Source: BRH-c25 sp964447145 (GTDB taxonomy: Bacteria; Bacillota; Clostridia; Lutisporales; Lutisporaceae). From it: DNA of 13,896 nt. A program made the translations under genes and the position numbers. Under the pieces are notes generated by a model, which was not told the DNA's origin, made no database searches, and saw nothing but the letters and a program-made list of their open reading frames with translations. Of this stretch, positions 1 through 10,200 are shown piece after piece (position 1 is the first letter of the stretch; each line of letters opens with the position of its first letter). Where the stretch lies: positions 1 through 13,896 of the forward strand of contig CAYURW010000072.1 in NCBI GenBank assembly GCA_964447145.1. The letters run 5' to 3'.

Positions 1-1212
1 CGGCGGGGAAGCAGCCGCCGCCTCCGCCTTTGTAACATATTCGTCCGGCCCGAACCTGTTTTTGCTGCGCCCCTCCATTATCCCCGCTGTTGAGATCCTG
101 TCTATGTATTCTGCATAGGGGTGGCTGTTTTCCACATCGATAAAAAGCTGCTCCCTTTTTTTGGGCTTGCCCTTCACGTCCTCCGACATATCCGATGCCT
201 TGATCACTCCTTTGGCAAACTCTCCCCTGCTCATAAAGCTCCAGGGCCTGAAATAGTCACTGCCCGTAAGATCTACAATTCCCATGGATACAAGCTTGAT
301 AATATCCTGGGCCGCCCAGTAGCTTGGCCCTATATCCTTTATGACCGGTGCCGGAAGCCTTGTCTGTTTCGGAACTGTTGTCAGCTTCATGCTGTTTTTG
401 CCTGTGTTCCTTTTGCCCTCGGGAATGCCCGAATTCTGTCGGGGAAGATCATAGGACCAGGAGATAGTGTTTTCATTTCCCTCCTTCATAATATACCCCC
501 CTTTGAAGCTTATGTCTACAGGGCTGTTGGAGGCATATTGAAGAGATTTGAGGCTTGAACCGGATACCGCAAATTCCACGCTTCCGTATGCCTCCTTATA
601 AGAGGTGTCCGATAGGGCCCCCTTATACTTATATGTAATTATATTTTTTACAAAAGCGGTCTCTGTGGAGCTCCAAAAATTCCGGTAACCATATTGTTCT
701 GCGCTGATATCTATGTCCACCTGGCCTATATCGTCATTTTTGGAATATATCTTCCTTCCATTCCAATTGGTGACGGAATAGCTTATGACTGTTTTGTCAT
801 CCTTTATATGGGTGGGGTAGAGCTTGTAATCAATAAGCTCAAAGCTGTCGCTTCCCACCTCTATTTTCTCGCTCCACTTGGGATCAAGGGCGGTGTTTTG
901 CGTCGTCTGCCCGTTTGCTGCCGGATCCGGTGTGGAATTCGTGTATATGACGCTCCTGTCCAGCACAGCACTTTTTGCCTTGTTTTCCAGTGCGTACTTC
1001 AGGGTGGTTTTGATCCCCTTGGCATCTCTGCTTACTTCTACCGTTCCTTCAAGAATTATCGGCTCCCCGGTGACAAATATTACCTCGCTGTATCTGTATT
1101 CGTTCTTTTTGGGAGTTACGTCCCCCATTACACCGGGATCATAGCCCGGAGCGGCGGATACCGAAAGGGACAGTAAATACATAATCATTAATGCCGCTGC
1201 TGTTTTTTTCAT
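1..1212 (-). CDS. SLH-domain surface protein, 3' end cut by window edge
   Basis: The reverse strand is open from an ATG at 1212-1210 to base 1, giving 404 codons with no stop, so the C-terminus is missing. A GGAGG ribosome-binding site lies 7 nt upstream of the ATG. The N-terminus is a Sec signal peptide (MKKTAAALMIMYLLSLSVSA, cleavage probably just after), followed by about 260 residues of beta-rich sequence with no family I can name. Two S-layer homology repeats follow: roughly residues 290-338 (IKDIGPSYWAAQDIIKLV, then a GIVD turn and SRGEFAKGV) and 356-404 (FIDVENSHPYAEYIDRI, GIMEGR, FGPDEYVTKAEAAA), the second ending at the window edge. SLH repeats bind pyruvylated secondary wall polymer, so the protein is probably anchored in the cell wall. 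It is third in the operon, 12 bp after the 999-residue SLH protein. The SLH call is strong; the N-terminal role is unknown. Confidence 0.9.
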   Translation of the reverse strand, partial: MKKTAAALMIMYLLSLSVSAAPGYDPGVMGDVTPKKNEYRYSEVIFVTGEPIILEGTVEVSRDAKGIKTTLKYALENKAKSAVLDRSVIYTNSTPDPAANGQTTQNTALDPKWSEKIEVGSDSFELIDYKLYPTHIKDDKTVISYSVTNWNGRKIYSKNDDIGQVDIDISAEQYGYRNFWSSTETAFVKNIITYKYKGALSDTSYKEAYGSVEFAVSGSSLKSLQYASNSPVDISFKGGYIMKEGNENTISWSYDLPRQNSGIPEGKRNTGKNSMKLTTVPKQTRLPAPVIKDIGPSYWAAQDIIKLVSMGIVDLTGSDYFRPWSFMSRGEFAKGVIKASDMSEDVKGKPKKREQLFIDVENSHPYAEYIDRISTAGIMEGRSKNRFGPDEYVTKAEAAAASPP

Positions 1213-1224
1213 ATCAACGCCTCC

Positions 1225-4224
1225 CTATTCCGCTATGATAAGCAAAGCAAAGTTATCCTGGGATACTATGTAGAGATTATCCCCTGTGCTGAGCTCCATA
1301 AGCTCAATTCTTCTTCCATTCTTGAATACAAAAGCTTTTTCAGTGGAAACCGGCACATTGGGCGCCCCGGGCCCCCATTTTCCGCTTCCCTCCAGATATT
1401 CCCTGACATCTGTGACAATAAGCCGGTTATTGGCAATATCCGCTGTTTTGAGAGTTCCTATCGTTACCCTTTCAGTATGCTTGTATTCGGGATTGAAGGC
1501 TTCCTTGTCCTTTTTGTACAGATAGACACCCTGAGCATTCCCGCTGCCGTCTGAAATGGTATAGGTCAGGATATGCTCATGATATTTGGTGTTCTTTCTG
1601 TAATTTTCATAGTCGTAGTGGTATTTATCCCATTCATGTTCATCCTTCCCGGCTCCGGAGGTCTTGTAATTGGGCCAGGAATACTTAAAGGGCTTGTACC
1701 CCCCGGCGACAAAATCATCCTTGCTTATTTCGGCTTTTTCAAACACGCAGTCATATATTGCGGTTTCATTGCTGAAAAGGAAGGTCGCCTCCCCTTCCGG
1801 GTCCCAGCTGTTGCTGCCGAGAATATGGGAATTATCTATATTATAGTGGTCCTTTCCTATTTCGAACAAATAACCCTTTGTTATCCTGTAGTCAAACAAT
1901 TCTCCGGGGGCTCCCAAGCTTATGACCGGGGCTGTGCTCACTCCCTGCATAGTCTTGTTCTGCACTATGAATGCCCAGGAATCGTTATCCAAAAATGCGA
2001 CATCCAGAAGTCTTCCATCCTTGACTATTATAGTACCGTCATTAAAACCTATCTTCCTTCCGTCCGAAACGCTCATCTGCCCGGTTGTCCATTTTACCTC
2101 CGTGATGTTTTTGGTCAATGTATCCTCATAGCCGTCCTTAAAGACTGCCTTTACTATCTCTTCAGTTCCGTAGCTTTTCCTTGAGGCCGCATACAGAGTC
2201 TTCCCTATGCTGTCCTTAAGCACATCCCTGCTCACCGGTAAACCGCTTCTGTAAAGGGCGGAATCCCCGGCCAGCTTATATTTGCTGTAATCCCCCGTTT
2301 TTACCCAGCCGTTGTATCCGCAGTAGTACACATTGGACAATATCAGTTCTCCGGTATCATAGTTCACATCCTTTATATCGCCCTTGTAAATCCTTTCAAC
2401 CAGCAGACCTTCCCCCTGCACCTCAAGCTTGGTGATATGCCTCTCGTTGGAAGTGTTCAGATAAACCTTGACCCGATCCCCCTGCCTCAATACCGCAGTG
2501 CTCACAGCGTTTCTGCTTTTTATTACAGGGGCGTTGGGGTCTATTGTATAAAGCTCTTCTCCTCCGGAAGCGTCATCCTTTATCAGGGTTATTCCCTTTG
2601 TGGATACATCCCTGACTCTGGCTGTAAATACTATATCTCTATACGGGTCCTCCTCCTGGATGCCCGTTATTATGCTGACCTCATAGACCTTCCCGTTAAG
2701 CAGCCTTATTACTGCATCCTGATCAAAGCCTATGGCTTCAATTCCTTGAAGGTCTCCGTTTATGTATACTGCCGCATTGTCCGCAAGCTCGTAATACTCT
2801 TTGTTATCGTACCGGTCCGCCACCTTTATTATCCTTCCGTAAGCATCGGCATGAAGTATCCTTACAGCCTGCTCCGTACCGCTTATTACCTCGGCGGGTA
2901 TCTCTACCGTAAGAGATTTCAGCATATTGCCTGCATAGATCGCCTTCGCTGCGCTTCCCGGCTCGATGCGTCCGATATCAACAGGTTCCTTTTGGGCTTT
3001 TATCACAGAATCCGGCATCACCTTAAGGCTATGGCTTTTGTTATTCCGGTCTGTCATTAACACTATATTCTGTTTCGGGTCAAAGGAGTGAAAAATGCCG
3101 TCAATTTCCTTGAGCTTTGCCGCCTGCAGCAGCAGGACCCTGTCTCCCGAAACAGTATATTCTACAATGTCCCCCTCTGCTATGAGGCTTTCATTGCCTA
3201 TCTTTCCATTTTTAATAACCGGCACTGCTTCCCGGCTTGGGTCCCCTGTGCTGCCTCTTTTGCTCACGTTGATGCTGATAGACTCCGGAGCAGGAGTGTC
3301 TATTACTATTTTAGTGGTATATGTATCTGAGGGCAGCTGAAAATCCGCAGCCCTTATTACTTCGGAAACCGTGCCGAAGCCCTTTGTAAAGCCAAGCTCC
3401 GTCAGGGCATGATCCGATGCGGCGCTCATTACTGCCGCCATTTCACCCTTTGTCATATTGCCTCTGGGCAAAAAGCTGCCTGACTTTCCGGCCATAATGT
3501 TCCTTTTCAAAACCTCCTCAATATATGGAAGGTATTCAGTCTTTATGGTGTTCCAGTCATTATAATTGTAAACGTTCTTGATTTCCGCCCCTGTAACGGG
3601 CTGGAATTTCAGGGCCCTTGCTATCCACAGGGCCGCTTCCTCCCTGGTTGCCGGCGATTTGTACGCCTTTTGAAAAGCCCTTTCTTCCGTAAGCTGCCTT
3701 AACAATTGATCATACTGGGCTTTTGTCATTTTCCAGTTTGCCTTTTTTGCTTTGTCGGCCTCCGCCTTTACCTGGTCTTCCTCTGCCCGGGTCAGGGCGG
3801 ACATTCCGTCAGCTTCCGCCTGCCTGATTATTCCGTTTGCCCTCGCAATTTCCATATGGCCCATAAGGTATGCATTTACAGGGCTCAAGGAGGGATTGGC
3901 GGCCATCAGCCGTTCTCCCTGCCTTACTGCATCCTCCTGCTTCCCTATGACCCTTACCAGTGCGGCAAGTATATCCTGCTTCAGGGCTGATTGATTGGGG
4001 CGGTAGGTGCTTGTACCGTATTCCCTTACTACGGAATATACACTCATACGCATTATGTCCTCTGCATAAGGGCTCTGCCCTATGTCCGTGTAGGTGGCGT
4101 TTTTTATCAGGGCCTCCCCGGAAGGGGTGCCGGTATATGCGATGTCCTCAGCCAATGCGGGAATAGAGCCGAGGAGTAGGGAAAGAATCAATATGCACAA
4201 TATTATATTATTTTTTCTATACAT
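1225..4224 (-). CDS. SLH-domain surface protein with repeated beta modules
   Basis: This 999-residue exported protein starts at the ATG at 4224, chosen because AAGGAG lies 8 nt upstream. A signal peptide (hydrophobic IILCILILSLLLG, cleavage near ALA|E at residue 25) is followed by three SLH-like repeats: about 45-95 (YTDIGQSPYAEDIMRM, then TYRPNQSALKQDILAAL), about 115-205 (interrupted by a Lys/Glu/Ala-rich probably helical insert, then ATREEAALWIARAL) and about 215-275 (YLPYIEEVLKRNIMAGKSG, FLPRGNMTKGEMAAVM). The remaining ~720 residues are beta-rich and show a recurring pattern of I-x-L-x-D, Y-x-L and L-x-x-G-D-x-V near residues 376-443, 530-600, 613-685 and 920-999. A charged Tyr/His/Lys stretch (DEHEWDKYHYDYENYRK) lies around residue 865. 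There is no LPXTG motif. Wall anchoring through SLH is the likely role; the body has no recognised enzymatic motif. It sits between the giant IPT/TIG protein and another SLH protein, so joint surface assembly is inferred. Confidence 0.93.
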   Translation of the reverse strand: MYRKNNIILCILILSLLLGSIPALAEDIAYTGTPSGEALIKNATYTDIGQSPYAEDIMRMSVYSVVREYGTSTYRPNQSALKQDILAALVRVIGKQEDAVRQGERLMAANPSLSPVNAYLMGHMEIARANGIIRQAEADGMSALTRAEEDQVKAEADKAKKANWKMTKAQYDQLLRQLTEERAFQKAYKSPATREEAALWIARALKFQPVTGAEIKNVYNYNDWNTIKTEYLPYIEEVLKRNIMAGKSGSFLPRGNMTKGEMAAVMSAASDHALTELGFTKGFGTVSEVIRAADFQLPSDTYTTKIVIDTPAPESISINVSKRGSTGDPSREAVPVIKNGKIGNESLIAEGDIVEYTVSGDRVLLLQAAKLKEIDGIFHSFDPKQNIVLMTDRNNKSHSLKVMPDSVIKAQKEPVDIGRIEPGSAAKAIYAGNMLKSLTVEIPAEVISGTEQAVRILHADAYGRIIKVADRYDNKEYYELADNAAVYINGDLQGIEAIGFDQDAVIRLLNGKVYEVSIITGIQEEDPYRDIVFTARVRDVSTKGITLIKDDASGGEELYTIDPNAPVIKSRNAVSTAVLRQGDRVKVYLNTSNERHITKLEVQGEGLLVERIYKGDIKDVNYDTGELILSNVYYCGYNGWVKTGDYSKYKLAGDSALYRSGLPVSRDVLKDSIGKTLYAASRKSYGTEEIVKAVFKDGYEDTLTKNITEVKWTTGQMSVSDGRKIGFNDGTIIVKDGRLLDVAFLDNDSWAFIVQNKTMQGVSTAPVISLGAPGELFDYRITKGYLFEIGKDHYNIDNSHILGSNSWDPEGEATFLFSNETAIYDCVFEKAEISKDDFVAGGYKPFKYSWPNYKTSGAGKDEHEWDKYHYDYENYRKNTKYHEHILTYTISDGSGNAQGVYLYKKDKEAFNPEYKHTERVTIGTLKTADIANNRLIVTDVREYLEGSGKWGPGAPNVPVSTEKAFVFKNGRRIELMELSTGDNLYIVSQDNFALLIIAE

Positions 4225-4232
4225 AGGGTCCA

Positions 4233-4238
4233 CTCCTT
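4233..4238 (-). promoter_or_regulatory. Shine-Dalgarno site that fixes the 4224 start
   Basis: The reverse strand reads AAGGAG, 8 nt before the ATG at 4224. An in-frame GTG at 4233-4231 would give a start three codons earlier, but its first base is the last base of this Shine-Dalgarno sequence. The site can therefore serve only the ATG. Confidence 0.8.
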
Positions 4239-4243
4239 CATTT

Positions 4244-7200
4244 CTACTTAGTCATTTTCCCTACCAGCAGATACTCTCCTGCTTTTGAAATGCTGCTGTA
4301 TGCCTTACTGGGTTCATCGTAGGTGTCAAGTATTTCCACACTCTTTGTACTGTTGTCATAATAAGCAATATAGATGCCTCCGGGATACAGGGCTCTCCTG
4401 GATTCCGCATACTTCATCACAATGCTTATATCCCCGTTGAAGCTTTTTATCCTGTTTTTTTCATTTTTTATCTGCAGCCCAAGGTCTATGCCAAAGGGGT
4501 TTACTATTATTCCGTAGCCCCTTTTGAGCTTCATCCTGACTTCGTCCCCTCTTACTCCAAGGGACTTGTTAATACTGACGCTTACCGCGCTGTCAGAACG
4601 TTCTCCGGCTCCTATTGACTCCGTTTCTGCAACCTTCAGGTTCAAAAGCTTCATTTTTATTTCCGCATCCCTGTCCCCCATCTGTACAGTGCTTTCGGGG
4701 TATTTCATTATCAGTCCAAGGCTTGCGTTAATCGATCTCAAATTCGTTGTAAGATAAGCCGGCTGCTCAAAATCTATTATCAACCCTTTTTCCTTCAGGG
4801 ATTTTTCCCCTATGTAGCATGTGACGGAGGAACCGCTTACAATATATGAATCACTCTGCCTTATGCCTCCTATAATATCCCCTTCGGCCTCGTAATAGGT
4901 GACTCTTATATAATCCTTTGTCTCCCTGTATTGTGTCGCCCTTGAAATGTTTGAGACTCCAAACATATTCACTGATTTCAGCTTGACGCTGTACCATGTG
5001 GAAGGGCTCAGCCCGTCTATAAAGTATCTCAGCCTTGTGGGGCTTATCTCTGCGGGAACTATGCTCCCCATGTACTGATAACCGTCCAGGGATTCCTTCC
5101 CGTCATTGCTTGTGGACAAAAATAGTTCATAGTACAATATTCCCTCTGTCTTTGCCCATTCTATCTTCATTGTATCTCCATCCACAGGCTCCAGAATTAT
5201 TCCTGTGGGAGAATCCGGCAGAGGCTTTTCGTAGGAGCCGGATATTACATTGCTTACTCCCCCGTCGCTGTTCAGTATCAGTATGGAGGTTGACCCCATG
5301 GAAAGCTTAGGCGTAGTACAGGTGAGACTTCCGTCGCTCTCCAGCTTCCCCTCTGCGGGAGTACCCCCTATTATTACCATTTCTGCATTGTTTATATTGA
5401 GGCAGGATGCCCCTGACTCCCCCGGATCAAGGTTGGAGGCTGCCTTGAGGGTTGCCCCGAACACTACCTTTGCACCGGCATAAAATTGCAGCCCCTCGAT
5501 CTTTATTGCCTCTCCCCCTTCAACTGACAGTATAAGGGGATTCAGCTCACTGCCCCCGGAGTCAAGGACCCTCAGTATTTCCGGAGAGCTTATTATTGTA
5601 AGGCCGTCCTTTACCTCTGCAATTCCAAAGTCTGTATTCTGCACCTGTACGGTCTTCTTCCCGGGAGTCATTCCCGCAGGAACAGCCCCATAAATATTTT
5701 CATAGGAGGGGGACTTGTCCCCGGCGAAATCTCCCTCTCCGGCTCTTGTGGTAACACACTCCGTACCGTCAATAAGAATCTTGACCCCCGCCCAGAAATT
5801 TTTCCCTGTGATTTTTATGGTATTGTTTCCTCTGCTTGAGGATTTGTTTGGGGTTATAGTGGAAATGACAGGATAGCTGTCAGGGGACCTGTACCGTATG
5901 TAATGGGGCCTTTCCAGCATGGTTGAATCAAAGGTCCCTCCGTCCTCATTTACCACGACTATTCTAAAATCCCTGTCGGCGTCTGCGGCGGCGCCCTTTG
6001 GCACCTTCACCACCAGCCGGTCGTCATTTACACTTTTTGAAACTATCTCCAGGAGCTTATCATTAAGATATGCCTTTACATTCCTTCTGAAGTCGGCCCC
6101 TGATATAGTCAGGAAGGCCCCGCCGTCCAAAGGCACAAAGGTATATAATTCGCTGTAATCAGCAATATTCTCCGGGGCATAATCCACTATCTGGTTATCC
6201 GCTGCCCTCTTTGCCTTATTTTTGGGATCGATGCTCTCTATTACAGGGCTGCTGTCGGGGTTCATAATTATGACCGGACTTGCCGCCGTTCCCCCGTCAT
6301 CGTTTATTATTCTCAGGTTCCTTGTCCCCAGCTTGCTTATGGGAGGAGTCTTCAAATCGACCTGGTTGTCTGTACCCGTCACTTTGGCATAGGGTGCTAT
6401 CCTTCTTGTAATAATAACAGAAGACGGGGTTGTTTCCGCAAGGATCCCCTCATCGTAGGATACAGTGCTCCCTAGGTCCATTTTGTGGTTTATTATAAAG
6501 AGGTGGGATGATCCGACTGTAATATCCACTTCGGCAAGAGAGTCAAATTCCGGTTCCCCCTCTGCATCCGCATGATACCTGATTATTGCGTTGTGGGCGC
6601 TGTCGGAGGCCTGGGATATTTTTACCCTTACCTGCTCCTGCACCCCGTATATGACCTTGCAGTCAAATCTCAGATCCCCTATTACCGCAAAGGTCGGGCC
6701 TATGACGGTGTCGATCATCTTTTTGTCTTCCGTGGATTCGTCGCCTAAGGCAGCAATTATGCCAATGGAAGCTGCGGCATTTGTGCCGGGGCCCATATGC
6801 CTGTTGACCTTCTCTGCTGCAGAAGTGAACAGGTCCCCTGTGCCCCCTGCCCGGAAGCCGCTTCCGTTTACCTGAATGTTTATATTTCCGTTTTTGCTGA
6901 CTGAGCCCGGCATAACACTGTCTATTTTTGGCTGTGACTGCGCATAGCTAAAACCCTTATAGGTACACGTACCAGAATCATAGTTTATAAGCACAACATC
7001 AACAGGGCCCGAAACCTGGCTGGAGGGAACTCTTACCCTTATGCTGTTCTGACTCAGCTTTGCCGGATCCAGCCATTCCACCAAGGCGGCCTTTCCGTTG
7101 AAGTATACCTTCGGGTACCCTTCCTCAGTCATGTCCTCGGGGTCCCTTCTGAAGTCCTGGCCGTTTAATACCACATATTCTCCCCCGGCGGCAGATGCCC

Positions 7201-10200
7201 TGTTTGGGGTTATTGAATTAATTTTGGGATTACTTCCCGGGATCCTGTAAACAAAGCCCTTTCCTGCAGTTTTATCATGATATACTGCAGTGCCCCCGTC
7301 AAAGTTTACGGCCATGACCGGAACCAGAAGCTCATCCGCCCCTGTGGGAAGCTGGTACGGATACTTGGGCACCAGTGCCCTTAGGGTTGTAGAGTTTATG
7401 AATTCCAGCTGCTTGCACTTTTCGGAGCCAAAATATACCTCAAGTTCATTTTTCACAAAATCAGAGCCCAATATTGTCACAACAGTTCCTCCATCCACAG
7501 AACCGCTGTTGGGGGTAATGCTGCTTATAACGGGGGCTGTGGCAGGTTTCATAAAGTTAAACCTGACGTCCTCCTTGGACCTTGCCCCGTCAGGGTTCAG
7601 CACCTCTACCTTCAGAGACCCGAGAGGAACCTGTTTCCATTTCAGATAAGGGGCTGGGCTTCCCTCCCCCGCAAAGCTGTAAAACCTGTCCGGTACGTCA
7701 ACATATATGGTGTTCAGATCCTGCACCTCTACCATATGGCCGTCCAGGTAATAGGTGTCAAAATCGTCCTCGTAATATATGCTTGTTGTCCCTCCATTGG
7801 TTATCTGCCCAAGGTTGTTGTATTTATATGCATTAAGCTCCATTCCGTCCAGAATGACCACTGAGCCCTTCCTTTTGGAATCGTTGTATTCCACTGTGTT
7901 ATCGGGAAACACAAAGTCCTCGCCCTTAATAATGAGCTTCGTACCCTTGCTGCCCTTTAACGGTATAATTCCGGTGATTTTTGGATTGGAGGTTATCAGC
8001 TTATAGTCAAAGGCTGCACTTGCCAGTGAACCGTCTTCGTTTATGAGCTGCAATATCGTAGGCCCCGGAAGAGTTCCCGGCGGAGGTATTATAGTCACGG
8101 TTTTCCCGTCGGAGGATACTTTTTCCGAGACATTGGCCTTTTCTCCGTCTATTGTCACATATATCCTGGGAGTAGCATCGGCGGAGGTATCGAAGTTTTC
8201 CCCCGTAATGAGCACCCTTTCCCCGCTTGCAGTCCCACCCCGGATATCTGCATAGGCCTCCTTCAATTCATTTATTTTAGGCATTTTAATCTCTTCCCTT
8301 GAAGGGTTCCTGAATTCAAATCCGTTGGAAACGGTGAACTGCCCCTCACTGGGGTTGATCACTTTTACGTCTGCGCCTCCCGCTGCATCGTCATCCTTGA
8401 TCGGAAGTCTGAATTTTATTTTTGTGCCGCTTTTTATAATCCTCCCGTCCACGATCTTGTTGTCCTTGTCAAATACCATTATCTCCTGACCGGGAGTGTC
8501 GGGGTCCTCTTCAATGGTCCTGTCCCCTATCATAACCCTTGGCTTTGTTCCGTCCTCCATGACCTCAAAGTCCTTGCCCTTAATGGTCATGTATATGACC
8601 TTGTCGTTGGGGCCGTAGCGGGGGGTAATACCATCCATTTCAAAATACGGGGAAGTCACGTCGGGATAATAGGTAAAACCCCTTGTCAATACTGCTTCCT
8701 CGCTTCTAAGGTAATAAACCTCCATTGTGGTGGGGTTCACCTCTTTGAAAATAGTAGTGGTCGTCCTTATCGCTACGTCCACCTTTGTGGGTTCCTTGAC
8801 AAGAAGGTTGACGTCGGGGGGCTTCACTATAATTTTGTCCCGGCTCAATGTGAACTTGTTGGCAGGATCCTCCTGGATTTTTGCCTCACCGCTTATGTAC
8901 ACCCTTATTTCCCTCATTATGGTAACTTCGGGGTCAAGACCGGGGGTGTACCCGTCTCCGTTTATGTCATAAATCCCCTTATATTTTACCTTGTATGAGG
9001 AAATGTCCCCAAGCTGCGGGAAGTCCCCGTATTTTTTATACCCGATTATTTCATCATAAGTTGAATCAATTATTTTATCATACCCCAATGCTGCAAAATA
9101 TCCTATGTTGCGACCGTCTATGGATACGTTCTTCTGCTCGGTTTCTTTTTTAAAATTCGGTATTATCCCGTCGGAGTCGATGCTTAGGGTATTCCCAATG
9201 TCCAGGAATATGAAGGCATTCTTGTACACTACCTCGCTTCCCCTGTCGGGAGTGGTAAGCACTATATCAACTATTCCCGCATCTGTCCAGCTTGCCGGCA
9301 GTCGTGCCCTGAGTCCTATCACATCGCTTCCGGATTGTATTGTCCCCAGATTGACAGCCTCTGCTTCCTTCAGGCTGTATTGGGCATCAATGGTCTGTAT
9401 GAATATTCTCATGTTGGGGGTAAGGTTTGAACCCCCTTCTGAAACATATATGCTTATGTTGTTGATTCTTCCCTTTGGGCCGGAGTTGGGATCTATCCTT
9501 TCAAAGGTAATTCCCTTCAGCTCATTTACCACCATGATGGAATTCCTCAATTGGGAAATGATCTGATACCTGCTGTCTCCCCCAAGGCTGCGGACTATCC
9601 TCACATGGCTGAGCCCCGTATCATTGGGGGATTTCAGCTTGTTGATCACTATGCGGCTGTCGCTCATAATGTCAGCGGTCTCGTCATTTCCGTCATTGCC
9701 ATTACTCAGGCTGTAGGATGTGCCCGAAACAAAAATTCTATCATTGACTGTATCCAGCTTGTCAAATACAGTACCCGAAATATCCAGGGAATCCCCCACA
9801 TATGCCTTGTCCTTAGACACGGAGCCAATTGAAGGTATGCCGGTAAGGTTGAAGCTTATCCCTGCTCCGGTAAGGTCTACGGTTCCTCCCTGATTGAACA
9901 CCCTTATTTTGTTGTTAAGGCCTTTTATTTTGTCCAGTTCGGACTTGCTGTCTATTATTATCTCGTACTCATTGGATTCGGGGCTTATGTTAAGCCTTAC
10001 CATTCCGGATTCCCCTGCCCTGACTGTAGGATTATCAAAGCCCTCCCCCCCAATAACCAGCCTTTCCCCGGCTTTTATGGGGCTCTCCGGATCCTGCTCC
10101 TCTTTGCTCATTGCAGTTACCTCATAGGTAATTGTCATCACTTCGGCGGCATTGACCCTGAAAATGTTTAAGGGCATGGAAAAAACCAGTATGAATACTG

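Noticed and set aside
121..558. Plus-strand 145-codon ORF at the window start
   Set aside because: It is antisense to the SLH coding sequence, which has a signal peptide, ribosome-binding site and recognisable SLH repeats.
4181..4224. Lipoprotein signal (Cys in the signal peptide of the 999-residue protein)
   Set aside because: The Cys is at about residue 10, inside the hydrophobic core and before a normal ALA cleavage site, so it is not a lipobox.
4231..4233. GTG start giving a 1002-residue protein
   Set aside because: Its first base is part of the AAGGAG Shine-Dalgarno sequence, so only the ATG at 4224 is correctly spaced.
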